Shown here: positions 48,286 to 57,514 of the stretch, piece by piece | Numbering within the stretch: position 1 is the first letter of the stretch | How the letters are laid out: the number at the start of each line of letters is the position of its first letter | From: Planctomycetota bacterium | GTDB taxonomy: Bacteria > Planctomycetota > Phycisphaerae > SM23-33 > FEN-1343 | Direction of reading: 5' to 3' | Assembly (NCBI GenBank): GCA_012514895.1 | Contig: JAAYZK010000188.1 | Location: forward strand, 1 to 64,000 | DNA: 64,000 bases | Made by a program: the position numbers and the translations under genes | The notes under the pieces: model-generated | Told to the model about the DNA's origin: nothing | What the model saw: the letters and a program-made list of their open reading frames with translations, nothing else | Database searches by the model: none

Positions 48286-49671
48286 ATGGCCCTGCATTAC
48301 GACAAGGCGACGCGTTCGTTCTACACCAACCTGCGGCCCCCGGCCCTGCAGGACGTCGATGAACCCAACCTGTACCGGGACATCTTCCCGTACAGCCAGT
48401 TTCCCAAGATCCCCTTCAGCCACGAGCGGGTGCCGACGACCATCCCCGAAGAGACCTGGCTGACCGACACGACCTTCCGCGACGGCCAGCAGGCGCGGGC
48501 GCCGTACACAGTCGAACAGACCGTGCAGTTGTTCACCTTCCTGCACCGGCTGGCCGGCCCGGCGGGGCTGATCCGCCAGAGCGAGTTCTTCCTGTATTCC
48601 CAGAAGGACCGCCAGGCGGTGGAAAAGTGCATGGAACTGGGGTTCGAGTACCCCCAGATCACCGGCTGGATCCGCGCCGTCAAGAGCGACTTCGCCCTGG
48701 TCAAGGACATGGGGCTGAAGGAAACCGGCATCCTGACGTCCTGCAGCGATTACCACATCTTCCTGAAGCTCCGCCGCAACCGTCGCGAGGCCATGGAGAT
48801 GTACCTGGACATCGTCCGGACCGCCCTGGACAGCGGCATCGCGCCGCGCTGCCATTTCGAGGACATCACCCGGGCCGACTTCGACGGCTTCGTCATCCCC
48901 TATGCCGCCGAGCTGATGAAGCTGGCCGAGCAGTACGACACGCCGGTCAAGATCCGCATGTGCGACACGCTGGGCTTCGGCGTCCCCTACGTCGGGGCCG
49001 ACCTGCCCCGCTCGGTCGCCAAGATCACCTACTACCTCCACCAGCAGGCCGGCGTGCCCAGCGAGTGGCTGGAGTGGCACGGGCACAACGACTTCCACAA
49101 GGTGCTCGCCAACGCCACCACCGCCTGGCTGCACGGCTGCTGCGCCGCCAACGGCACGCTGCTGTCGATCGGCGAGCGGACCGGCAACCCGCCCATCGAG
49201 GGTCTGCTGGTCGAGCACGCGATGCTGTGGGGCGAGGGCAAGGGCGTCGACTACGCCGCGATCACCGAACTGGCCGATTACTACCGCGTCGAGATCGGCT
49301 ACGACATCCCCCCGCTCTACCCGCTGGTCGGCAGGGACTTCAACGTCACCCGCGCCGGCATCCACGCCGACGGCATGCTCAAGAACGAGGAGATCTACAA
49401 CCCCTTCGACACCGAGCGGATCCTGCGCCGGCCGCCCCGCGTCGCGCTGACCGACAAGAGCGGCGTCGGCGGGGTCTGCCTGTGGGTCCAGGAGAACTAC
49501 GAACTCGACGGGGAACTGGCCAAGGCCGATCCGCGGGTGCAGGCCATTGCCGCCTGGATCGACGCGCAGTACGCCGCCGGCCGCATTGCCGCGATGAGCG
49601 ACGAGGAAATGGCCGATAAGGTAACCGAGGTCTTCGGCGAGGAAGCCCGCCGCAGGCCTGAGACGCTGTAG
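48286..49671 (+). CDS. HMGL-like/isopropylmalate-homocitrate synthase family enzyme, possibly Re-citrate synthase
   Basis: Track start 48067; ATG 48286 (MALHYDKATRSFYTNLRPP). TDTTFRDGQQARAPYTVEQ, HGHNDFHKVLANATTAWLHGC, GERTGNPPIEGLLVEHAM, THAGIHADG-like TRAGIHADGMLKNEEIY. Confidence 0.8.
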   Translation: MALHYDKATRSFYTNLRPPALQDVDEPNLYRDIFPYSQFPKIPFSHERVPTTIPEETWLTDTTFRDGQQARAPYTVEQTVQLFTFLHRLAGPAGLIRQSEFFLYSQKDRQAVEKCMELGFEYPQITGWIRAVKSDFALVKDMGLKETGILTSCSDYHIFLKLRRNRREAMEMYLDIVRTALDSGIAPRCHFEDITRADFDGFVIPYAAELMKLAEQYDTPVKIRMCDTLGFGVPYVGADLPRSVAKITYYLHQQAGVPSEWLEWHGHNDFHKVLANATTAWLHGCCAANGTLLSIGERTGNPPIEGLLVEHAMLWGEGKGVDYAAITELADYYRVEIGYDIPPLYPLVGRDFNVTRAGIHADGMLKNEEIYNPFDTERILRRPPRVALTDKSGVGGVCLWVQENYELDGELAKADPRVQAIAAWIDAQYAAGRIAAMSDEEMADKVTEVFGEEARRRPETL

Positions 49672-49694
49672 GCGGCAGGACGAACGGCAACAGG

Positions 49695-49801
49695 GAATAT
49701 CGAACAAGGAACGTCGAATGTCGAAGTGAACGGCCAACGACCGCCGGCAGACCCTGCGGCACCCGCTTGCTTCGAGATTCGATGTTCCTTGTTCAGTATT
49801 C
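49695..49801. repeat. Imperfect inverted repeat, 32-bp arms (GAATATCGAACAAGGAACGTCGAATGTCGAAG-type), MITE/REP-like dispersed intergenic element
   Basis: Left arm 49695-49726; right arm 49770-49801 whose reverse complement gaatactgaacaaggaacatcgaatctcgaag matches at 28/32 positions; 43-nt spacer. Confidence 0.75.
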
Positions 49802-49899
49802 GATAGTCGTCGCTGCCAGCGTGAGTTAGGGGGTATTCGACGATCAGGGGGGACAGCAACCATCTTCGCCACGGATATCCGGGGCAGGCGGCGCTTGTC

Positions 49900-50487
49900 G
49901 TGGTCGCCCACCCGGATGATGAAACCATCTGGTGCGGCGGGCTGATCCTGCGCCGCCCGGACTGGCAGTGGACTGTCCTGAGCCTCTGCCGCGCCGACGA
50001 CGACGACCGGCGGGAGAGGTTCGGCCGCGCCTGCCGTCGCCTGGGGGCGCGGGCCATCATCTCCGACCTCGACGACGGCGCCCCCCTGGCGCCCCTGGAC
50101 GGGCCCAGGGACATCGGCCGGCGGATCCTCCGCCATGCGGGCGGCCGGAGGTGGGGGCTGGTCCTCACCCACGGCGCCAACGGGGAGTACGGCCACCAGC
50201 GCCACCGGGAGGTTCACGACGAGGTCCTGCGCCTCGCCGCCGGCGGCGAACTGCCCCACGAGGACCTGTGGACCTTCGCCTACGACTGCGCCGCGGCGAC
50301 CGGCCGGTGCGTCCCGCAGGCCGATGCGACCGTCCGCATCGACCTGACCGAAGCCCAGCTCGCCGGCAAGCGCCGCATCATCCACGACACGTACGGATTC
50401 GGGGAGGAAGCCTTCGAGTGCCGCGCCTGTATCAGCCCGGAGGCCTTCCGCCGCCACAGCCCCGGTCCGCAGGGGGAACTGCCATGA
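49900..50487 (+). CDS. PIG-L family deacetylase
   Basis: VVAHPDDETIWCGG, LTHGANGEYGHQRHREVHDEV. The frame stays open upstream to about 49825, so the start may lie 5' of 49900. Confidence 0.85.
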   Translation: MVAHPDDETIWCGGLILRRPDWQWTVLSLCRADDDDRRERFGRACRRLGARAIISDLDDGAPLAPLDGPRDIGRRILRHAGGRRWGLVLTHGANGEYGHQRHREVHDEVLRLAAGGELPHEDLWTFAYDCAAATGRCVPQADATVRIDLTEAQLAGKRRIIHDTYGFGEEAFECRACISPEAFRRHSPGPQGELP

Positions 50488-51686
50488 AGGTTCTCGTGCT
50501 CTATGACTATCCACCCGCCCCGGGCGGCCTGGCCACCCAGGGGGACCTGCTCTACCGGGGACTGCGGGAGATCGGCGTCGATGCCCATCCCGCCCACTAC
50601 GAGTCGCCGCAGGAGAAGGAGTGGTACTACCGCTGGCTGGCCCCCGACGTCGTCGTCGGCGTCGGCTACTGGGGCCACGCGCCCCACATCATCCTGCACC
50701 CGCAGCGCTTCGGCGTGCGGGCCGTGCCGTGGGTCGTTGCCGACGGGTACGTCGCCAACTACCAGGAGGTGTTCAACAAGCTGCCGCTCATCCTGGCGAC
50801 CTCCAACTGGGTCCGCGACGTCTACAAGCGGGACGGCCTGGACGTGTCGAACTTCAAGATCCTGCCGGTCGGCTGCGACACAGACGCGTTCGTCCCTCGC
50901 GACCGCGACGACCCGAAGGTCAGGACCATCCGCGAGTCGCTGGGCATCGCCCCCGACGAGATCATGATCCTCACCGTCGGCGGCGACGCCGCCAGCAAGG
51001 GCGGGCAGGAGGTCATGCAGGCCCTGGCGATGATCGACCACAAGGCGCCGGACTGGAAGTACGTCTGCAAGGTCTGGCCCCAGGTCCGCACCGAGCACCA
51101 GAACCTCGCCGACATGCAACTGGCGGCCCAACTGGGGATCGACAAGAAGGTGATCTTCGCCACCAGCCGCATCAGCCGCGGGTTCATGCCCTACCTGATG
51201 GCGGCCTGCGACATCTACGCCGCCCCGTCGCGGCTGGAGGGGTTCGGCATGATCCAGGTCGAGGCCAACGCCTGCGGCAAGCCCGTCATCGGCATCAAGG
51301 CGATGGGCCTGCTGGACACCATGGTCCACGGCGAAACCGCCTTCCTGGCCGACGTCGCCCAGGAGATCCGCGCCCGCGAGACGATCGTCGGGGCCGACCA
51401 GGGCTACAAGGAAGGCCACCGCGTGATCTTCAAGCGGCCGCGGACCGTGGACTTCCGCGCCAGCATCCATGACATCGCCAACTACCTGATGGACCTGATG
51501 ACCGACGCGGCCCTGCGGAAGACCATGGGCGAGGCGGGGCGAAAGCGCGTCGTCGAACTGTTCGACTACCGCGCGGTCGCCAGGCAGTTCGTGGACATCA
51601 CCACCAGGACACTGGGCAGGCGGAAGCGAAGCAATGGCACTCAACGACAACGGCCAGGTCGAACGGGCGAAACGCGCGGCGATTGA
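50484..51686 (+). CDS. GT4-type glycosyltransferase
   Basis: ATG 50484 (MKVLVLYDYPPAPGGLATQGDLLYRGL), ATGA overlap with the PIG-L gene; SRLEGFGMIQVEANACGKPVIG. Track ORF start at 49932 is an overextension. Confidence 0.88.
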   Translation: MKVLVLYDYPPAPGGLATQGDLLYRGLREIGVDAHPAHYESPQEKEWYYRWLAPDVVVGVGYWGHAPHIILHPQRFGVRAVPWVVADGYVANYQEVFNKLPLILATSNWVRDVYKRDGLDVSNFKILPVGCDTDAFVPRDRDDPKVRTIRESLGIAPDEIMILTVGGDAASKGGQEVMQALAMIDHKAPDWKYVCKVWPQVRTEHQNLADMQLAAQLGIDKKVIFATSRISRGFMPYLMAACDIYAAPSRLEGFGMIQVEANACGKPVIGIKAMGLLDTMVHGETAFLADVAQEIRARETIVGADQGYKEGHRVIFKRPRTVDFRASIHDIANYLMDLMTDAALRKTMGEAGRKRVVELFDYRAVARQFVDITTRTLGRRKRSNGTQRQRPGRTGETRGD

Positions 51687-52830
51687 GGTGCTCCTGAGCA
51701 ACCTGCACGGGCCTTACCGCGGGCTGCCCCGCACCGCCGGGTGGGGCTACCCCGAACCCTACACGCGGGACCTGCTCATCTCCGGCCTGGGGTTCCTTGT
51801 CTCCGGCGAGCAGCGGCTGATCGCGTCGCTGCGGCGGGTCCTGGAGACCCTGGCGGCCAACCAGACCCCGCGGGGGCACATCCCTTCCCTGGTCCACGAT
51901 CCCGAGGACCGCGGCGCCAGCGACACGACCCCGCTGTTCCTGCTGATTCTGGCGATCTACCGCCGGGCCGCCGGCGAGGGCGATTTCCTCGCCGACGCCG
52001 CCGCCAGGGCCCTGACGTGGATGGAGTACGCCAGCCCCGCCGACCGGGCGCTGGTCGCCCAGCTTCCCACGACCGACTGGCGCGACGAGCAGGCTGTCAC
52101 GGGCTTCGGCCTGTACGTCAACGCGCTGACGTACGCCTTCCTCCGCCTGCACGGCCGCCGTGAGCGTGCCGACCAACTGGCCGAGATGATGTGCCGCTTC
52201 ACGATCACCGCCGAGGACGAGGCCAGCCGGCGGGTGCACGAGGGGCTGACGCTCAAGCGCAAGCCCTATTACGCGATGTGCTCGTTCAAGATCTTCTCCA
52301 GCGAGCGGTTCGACCTGCTGGGCAACAGCCTGGCCATCCTGACGGGCATCGCGCCGCTGTCGCGGGCCAAGGCGATCCTCGCCTGGATCGAACGGGAATG
52401 CCAGGTGATGCGGGCCCGCGGGGACCTGGCGGTGGACCTGTCGCCGAACTTCTTCCCCTTCGTCCGCCCCGGCGACCCCGAGTGGTCCCGCCGCTACGAA
52501 CTGCACAACCGCCCGGGGATCTACCATAACGGGGGCGTCTGGCCCTTCGTCAGCGGCTTCCACATCGCCGCCATGGTCGCCGCCGGCCGCATGCACCTGG
52601 CCCGCCGCAAGCTGGCCGTCCTGACTGAACTGGTCCGGCGCCCCAAAGACCCCAGCCTCGACTACGGTTTCAACGAGTACCTCCAGGCCCAGGACGGCCA
52701 CCCCCGCGGGCAGGACTGGCAGACCTGGTCGGCCGCCATGTACCTCTACGCCGCCGCCTGCGTCCAGCAGGGGCGCACGCCCTTCTTCGACGAGGTCCGG
52801 GCGATCGGGGGGCCGGGCAACCCGTGCTGA
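51634..52830 (+). CDS. Six-hairpin glycosidase, GH100 (neutral/alkaline invertase)-like
   Basis: GYPEPYTRDLLISGLGFLVSGE, HNRPGIYHNGGVWPFVSGFHIAAM, GQDWQTWSAAMYLYAAACV. Confidence 0.6.
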   Translation: MALNDNGQVERAKRAAIEVLLSNLHGPYRGLPRTAGWGYPEPYTRDLLISGLGFLVSGEQRLIASLRRVLETLAANQTPRGHIPSLVHDPEDRGASDTTPLFLLILAIYRRAAGEGDFLADAAARALTWMEYASPADRALVAQLPTTDWRDEQAVTGFGLYVNALTYAFLRLHGRRERADQLAEMMCRFTITAEDEASRRVHEGLTLKRKPYYAMCSFKIFSSERFDLLGNSLAILTGIAPLSRAKAILAWIERECQVMRARGDLAVDLSPNFFPFVRPGDPEWSRRYELHNRPGIYHNGGVWPFVSGFHIAAMVAAGRMHLARRKLAVLTELVRRPKDPSLDYGFNEYLQAQDGHPRGQDWQTWSAAMYLYAAACVQQGRTPFFDEVRAIGGPGNPC

Positions 52831-52991
52831 GCGCGGCCCCGCATCGTGTCCGTCGGTCGTCTCGCCACCGCCCGGCCCGCATCTGTGCTCTTGCGGGACG
52901 CGTTGGGATCCGGCACTATGGCGGGGCATCGCCGCGCCGGCAGAGTCGTTTCGGGCCAGGAGCGCCGGCGGCAGACCCGGAAGGAGCGACC

Positions 52992-54224
52992 ATGGTTGGC
53001 AGCAAGGGCAGGAGCACTGCGTCGGAGGCCGCACGGGCGTTGGACCAGGGGCGGGGCATCCTTCGCCTGGCGCCGGCGTGGGTGCCGCGGTCGTTCTGCG
53101 TGCCGGGCCGGCGGATCAAGTTGCACCCGGACGACTACTACGCGTACGGCGGCGTGCGGGGGGGGATCGACGAGCGGTGGTTCGCCTCGACCACGCCGGC
53201 CGACAACGGGCCGCTGACCAGCGAAAACGAGGGGCTCAGCCAGATCGTCGTCGAGGACGGCCGGACTGTCCGGCGGGTGCTGCTCCGCGACGCGGCGGCC
53301 GAACTGAAAGGGGCGCTGATCGGCGATCGGTTGTGGAACCAGTACGGCCGCTGGCCGATGTACTCCAAGTTCTTCGACAACATGGGCGCGCTGCCGCACC
53401 ACGTGCACCATCGCGACGAGCACGCCGCCGCGACCGGCCAACTCGGCAAGCCCGAGGCGTATTACTTTCCGCCGCAGGTCAACAATCACGGCGGCGATTT
53501 CCCCTACACCTTCTTCGGCCTGGAGCCCGGCACGACGCGCGAGCAGGTGCGCGAATGCCTGGTGAACTTCTCCAAGGGCGACAACCGGCTGACCAACCTG
53601 TCCCGCGCCTACCGCCTGCGGCCGGGAACCGGGTGGAACGTGCCCCCGGGCGTCCTGCACGCGCCGGGCAGCCTGTGCACGTACGAGCCCCAGAAGGCCT
53701 CCGACGTCTTCGCAATGTACCAGTCGCTGGTGGGCGACCAGGTCATCCCCGAGGAACTGCTGTGGAAGAACACCCCGCCGGAGAAGGTCGGCGACGTCGA
53801 CCACCTGCTGGAGGTGCTGGACTGGGAGGAGAACGTCGATCCGCGTTTCGTCGAGCGCCACTTCATGGCGCCCCGGCCGGTGCGGGACGTGGCCGAGATG
53901 GAGGCCCAAGGGTATGTCGAGCACTGGATCTGCTACCTCTGCAACGCCTTCAGCGCCAAGGAACTGACGGTCCTGCCGGGCCGCACCGTCACGATCCGCG
54001 ACGGCGGGGCGTACGGGATGATCATGATGCAGGGGCACGGCACGATGGGCGTCTGGCCGATCGAGACGCCGGCCCTGATCCGTTTCGGCCAGTTGACGCA
54101 CGATGAGTACTTCGTGTCCGAGCAGGCCGCCCGGGAGGGCGTGACGATCGTGAACCTTTCGCCGAGCGATCCGATCGTGATGCTCAAGCACTTCGGACCG
54201 GAGAATCCCGAGCTGGCGGTATAG
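52992..54224 (+). CDS. Cupin-domain protein
   Basis: ATG 52992 with AAGGAG RBS; GALPHHVHHRDEHAA, GWNVPPGVLHAPGSL, HGTMGVWPIETPALIRFGQ. Confidence 0.7.
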   Translation: MVGSKGRSTASEAARALDQGRGILRLAPAWVPRSFCVPGRRIKLHPDDYYAYGGVRGGIDERWFASTTPADNGPLTSENEGLSQIVVEDGRTVRRVLLRDAAAELKGALIGDRLWNQYGRWPMYSKFFDNMGALPHHVHHRDEHAAATGQLGKPEAYYFPPQVNNHGGDFPYTFFGLEPGTTREQVRECLVNFSKGDNRLTNLSRAYRLRPGTGWNVPPGVLHAPGSLCTYEPQKASDVFAMYQSLVGDQVIPEELLWKNTPPEKVGDVDHLLEVLDWEENVDPRFVERHFMAPRPVRDVAEMEAQGYVEHWICYLCNAFSAKELTVLPGRTVTIRDGGAYGMIMMQGHGTMGVWPIETPALIRFGQLTHDEYFVSEQAAREGVTIVNLSPSDPIVMLKHFGPENPELAV

Positions 54225-54251
54225 GCAACGCCGGAAAGAGGCGGCAGAACC

Positions 54252-56363
54252 ATGGAACGTCCCTGGTACCAGCGCGGCTACCGCCGCATGCTCGTGGACA
54301 TGCACATCCCGGACGGGGATCCGGCGTTTCTGGCCAGGTACGACCCGGCCGAGATGGTCGGCCTGTACAAGGCCGCGGGCCTGACGTCGGTGATGTTCTA
54401 CACGCAGTCGCACGTCGGGCTGTGCTACTGGCCGACGGCCACCGGCAGGATGCACGAGGGCCTCCGCGGCCGCGACGTCGTCGGCCGGACCGTCGGCCTG
54501 CTGGCCGAGGCCGGCATCGCGAGCTGCGCGTACTACAGCGTGATCTTCAACAACTGGGCGTGGCTGGAGCACCCCGACTGGCGGATGGTCGCGGCGAGCC
54601 CCTCCTCGGAACTGGCCACCGCCGGCCGTTACGGGCACGTCTGCCCGAACAACCCCGGCTACCGCGCGTTCTGCCGCGACCAGACGGCCGAGCTGCTGAC
54701 GGCGTATCGCTTCGACGGCCTGTTCTACGACATGACCTTCTGGCCGGGCGTCTGCACGTGCGAGCACTGCCGCCGGCGGCTCGGCGAGGAGACCGGGGGG
54801 GAGATTCCCGACGCGGTCAACTGGTTCGACCCCGCCTGGTGCCGCTTCCAGGAGGCCCGCGAGCGGTGGATGCTCGATTTCGCCGAGTTCCTCAACGCCG
54901 CCGCGCGGCAGGCGCAGCCGGGGATCACGGTCTACCACAATTTCGCCAGCGCCCTGGCCGACTGGATGGGCGTCGGCTTCCGCAACGCCGCCGCCAACGA
55001 TTTCCTGGGCGCCGACTTCTACGGCGATCCGGTCGAGCAGCTCACCGTCAGCAAGCTGATGGTCAACCTCTCGGAGAACCAGCCGGTCGAGTTCATGACC
55101 AGCCGCTGCCTGAACCTGGTCGAGCACGAGAGCACCAAGGACGAAGAGACGGTCCGCATGCAGGCCCTGGCCACGGCGCTGTTCGGCGGGGCGATGCTCT
55201 TCATCGACGCGATCCACCCCGACGGGACCGTCAACCCGGCCCCGTACGCGATGATCCGCCGCGTCTACGACGAGATGAGCCGCTACGAGCCGTACCTGGG
55301 CGGCCGGGCGGTCGAGGACGTGGGAGTCTACTTCAGCAGCGATTCGCGGATGGACTTCGCCGAGAACGGCACGCCGCTGGGCGAGGCCCACTTCCGCCGC
55401 AGCTACCCCCACCTGCGGGCCGTGCGCGGCGTGTGCCGTACGCTCGCCGAGGCCCACGTGCCCTTCGGCGTCATCACCCGCCGGCAACTGGACGAGCTGG
55501 ACCGCTACAAGGTGATCGTCCTGCCCAACGTGCTGCGGATGGACCGCCGGGACGTCGACGCCCTGCGGCAGTACGTCCGGAGCGGCGGGTGCCTGTACGC
55601 CAGCCGCAGCACGTCGCTGACCGACAGCAGCGGCATCCGCCACGAGGACTTCATGCTGGCCGACGTCTTCGGCTGCCACCTGGCCGACGACGATCTCGGC
55701 CGCGTCGCGTACCTCAAACCGGCCTCGGCGGCGCTGCGCGACGCGATCGCCCCGCAGGACTGCCTCGGCCACATGAGCCTGCCGTCGGGCCCCAACGCCG
55801 GCGCCGGGATGGTGCGCCTGGCCGAGCGGACCGAAGGCCGGGTCCTGGCCACGCTCACCGAGCCGTACGGCCGCGAGTGGGGGACGATCCAGACGCGGAA
55901 CTGGGCGAGCATCCACAGCGCCCCGCCCTGGCGCGACACCGACGTCCCGGCCATCGTCGAACACGCCTTCGGCGAAGGCCGCGCGATCTACTGCGCCGCC
56001 GACATGGAAGTCATCGACTGCGCCGCCGACCGCCGGACGCTGCTGGCGCTGATCGGCGACCTCCTGGCCGGCCGGGCCGGGGCCTCCGCCGAGGCGCATC
56101 CCTGCGTGTGGATGTCCGTGGCCGACCAGCCGGACCGCCGGCGGATGGTCGCGGGCTTCCTCAACTACCAGCCCCATCTGCCCGCCGTCCCCATCGCGGC
56201 CATCCCCTTCACCCTCCGGCCCCCGGCCGGCCGGCGCTTCGTCGCCCTGCGGTCGGCGCCCGATGGTGGCGAGGTGCCGTTCACCACCGGCGACGACGGC
56301 GTGCTGAGGGCGACCGTCCGCGATCTCGAGGCGCTTCAGATGCTCGTCGCCGACTACGGATAG
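54252..56363 (+). CDS. Putative glycoside hydrolase (GHL6/beta-galactosidase-trimerisation-like)
   Basis: YRRMLVDMHIPDGDP...GLTSVMFYTQSHVGLCYWPT; YRFDGLFYDMTFWPGVCTCEHCRRRL; C-terminal flavodoxin-like region (YKVIVLPNVLRMDRRDVDALRQYVRSGGCLYAS). Confidence 0.7.
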   Translation: MERPWYQRGYRRMLVDMHIPDGDPAFLARYDPAEMVGLYKAAGLTSVMFYTQSHVGLCYWPTATGRMHEGLRGRDVVGRTVGLLAEAGIASCAYYSVIFNNWAWLEHPDWRMVAASPSSELATAGRYGHVCPNNPGYRAFCRDQTAELLTAYRFDGLFYDMTFWPGVCTCEHCRRRLGEETGGEIPDAVNWFDPAWCRFQEARERWMLDFAEFLNAAARQAQPGITVYHNFASALADWMGVGFRNAAANDFLGADFYGDPVEQLTVSKLMVNLSENQPVEFMTSRCLNLVEHESTKDEETVRMQALATALFGGAMLFIDAIHPDGTVNPAPYAMIRRVYDEMSRYEPYLGGRAVEDVGVYFSSDSRMDFAENGTPLGEAHFRRSYPHLRAVRGVCRTLAEAHVPFGVITRRQLDELDRYKVIVLPNVLRMDRRDVDALRQYVRSGGCLYASRSTSLTDSSGIRHEDFMLADVFGCHLADDDLGRVAYLKPASAALRDAIAPQDCLGHMSLPSGPNAGAGMVRLAERTEGRVLATLTEPYGREWGTIQTRNWASIHSAPPWRDTDVPAIVEHAFGEGRAIYCAADMEVIDCAADRRTLLALIGDLLAGRAGASAEAHPCVWMSVADQPDRRRMVAGFLNYQPHLPAVPIAAIPFTLRPPAGRRFVALRSAPDGGEVPFTTGDDGVLRATVRDLEALQMLVADYG

Positions 56364-56465
56364 ACCGCCGCCAGATGCGCAGAAACCCATTACGACATCG
56401 GGTGCGGGGGCTGTTGCCTGGATGTTCCGATCTGCCGGGCGGAGGCCGGTGAAGGGAGGTCGCTG

Positions 56466-57494
56466 ATGGGTGGTCGCCTGCGGTTGGCCGTCATGGGGCC
56501 TGGGATCTACTGGAACAAGGCGCATCGTCCGGCGCTGGCCCGGCGGGACGACGTGGAGGTCGTCGCGTTCTGCGCCTCCAGCGACCGCCGGCGTGCGGAG
56601 GTGGCGGCGGCCTTCCCGGGCCGCCCGTTCTACACGGACGCCGACGCCTTCCTGGCCGAGGTCGCCGCCGATGCGGTGCTGCTGACCCTGCCGCTGCCGC
56701 TGAACGGCCCGATGGCCGCGCGGGCCCTGGAGGCCGGGCATGACGTCATCGTGGAGAAGCCCCTGGCCCGGTCGGCCGCCGAAGCCTTCGCCCTGGCCAG
56801 CCGGGCCGAGGCGGAGGGGCGCCAGTTGATGGTGGCCGAGCAGTTGGCCTATGCGCCGATCCTGGCGGAGATCCGGGCGAGGCTCGACGCCGGGGCGATC
56901 GGCCGGCCCGTCGTGTTCGACATGGTCACCCACATCCGCCTGGACGCCTCCCACCCCGACGGGTACGGCCGCGGCTGGCGGAAGGAGGCCGACTTCCCCC
57001 TGGGCGCCCTGTTCGACGGGGGCGTTCACCAGATCGCCATCCAGTCCCGCCTGTTCGGGCCGCACCGCCGGGTGTACGCCAGGGGGACCTCCCTGCGCGA
57101 GGGGTTCGGCGAGTTCGACCACGTCCTGATGCACTTCGCGTTCGACGGCGGCTTCTGCGGCACGTTCAGCCACGCCGGCAGCATCGACGGGCCGCGCAAC
57201 CACTTCCACATCCACGGGACCGAAGGGCTGATCGACGTCGAGGGCGACGCCTTCACCCTCCTTCGCCCGTCCGCCGCGCCGCAGCGCGTCGTCGTCGAGG
57301 GCGACGACGCCCGCACCACGATGTGGACCCACCTGCTGGCGCGCCTCCGCGACGGCGCCCCGCCGGCCTACTCTGCCTTCGACGCCGCCGGCGACGTCGC
57401 GACGCTCGAGGCGGTGGCCGCATCGTGCCGCACGGGCCGGTCCGTGGACATCGGGCCGGGCGAGGCGCCAGGCCCCGCCGATCGCCCGTGCTGA
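56466..57494 (+). CDS. Gfo/Idh/MocA family oxidoreductase
   Basis: N-terminal Rossmann region, GHDVIVEKPLARSAAEA, LFDGGVHQIA. Confidence 0.88.
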   Translation: MGGRLRLAVMGPGIYWNKAHRPALARRDDVEVVAFCASSDRRRAEVAAAFPGRPFYTDADAFLAEVAADAVLLTLPLPLNGPMAARALEAGHDVIVEKPLARSAAEAFALASRAEAEGRQLMVAEQLAYAPILAEIRARLDAGAIGRPVVFDMVTHIRLDASHPDGYGRGWRKEADFPLGALFDGGVHQIAIQSRLFGPHRRVYARGTSLREGFGEFDHVLMHFAFDGGFCGTFSHAGSIDGPRNHFHIHGTEGLIDVEGDAFTLLRPSAAPQRVVVEGDDARTTMWTHLLARLRDGAPPAYSAFDAAGDVATLEAVAASCRTGRSVDIGPGEAPGPADRPC

Positions 57495-57514
57495 GGGCGC
57501 GGCCGGGCCGCCGA

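Noticed and set aside
52746-57332. 1528-aa minus-strand ORF
   Set aside because: Lies antisense to the cupin, GHL6-like and Gfo/Idh/MocA genes, which have RBSs and conserved motifs; repetitive low-information translation.
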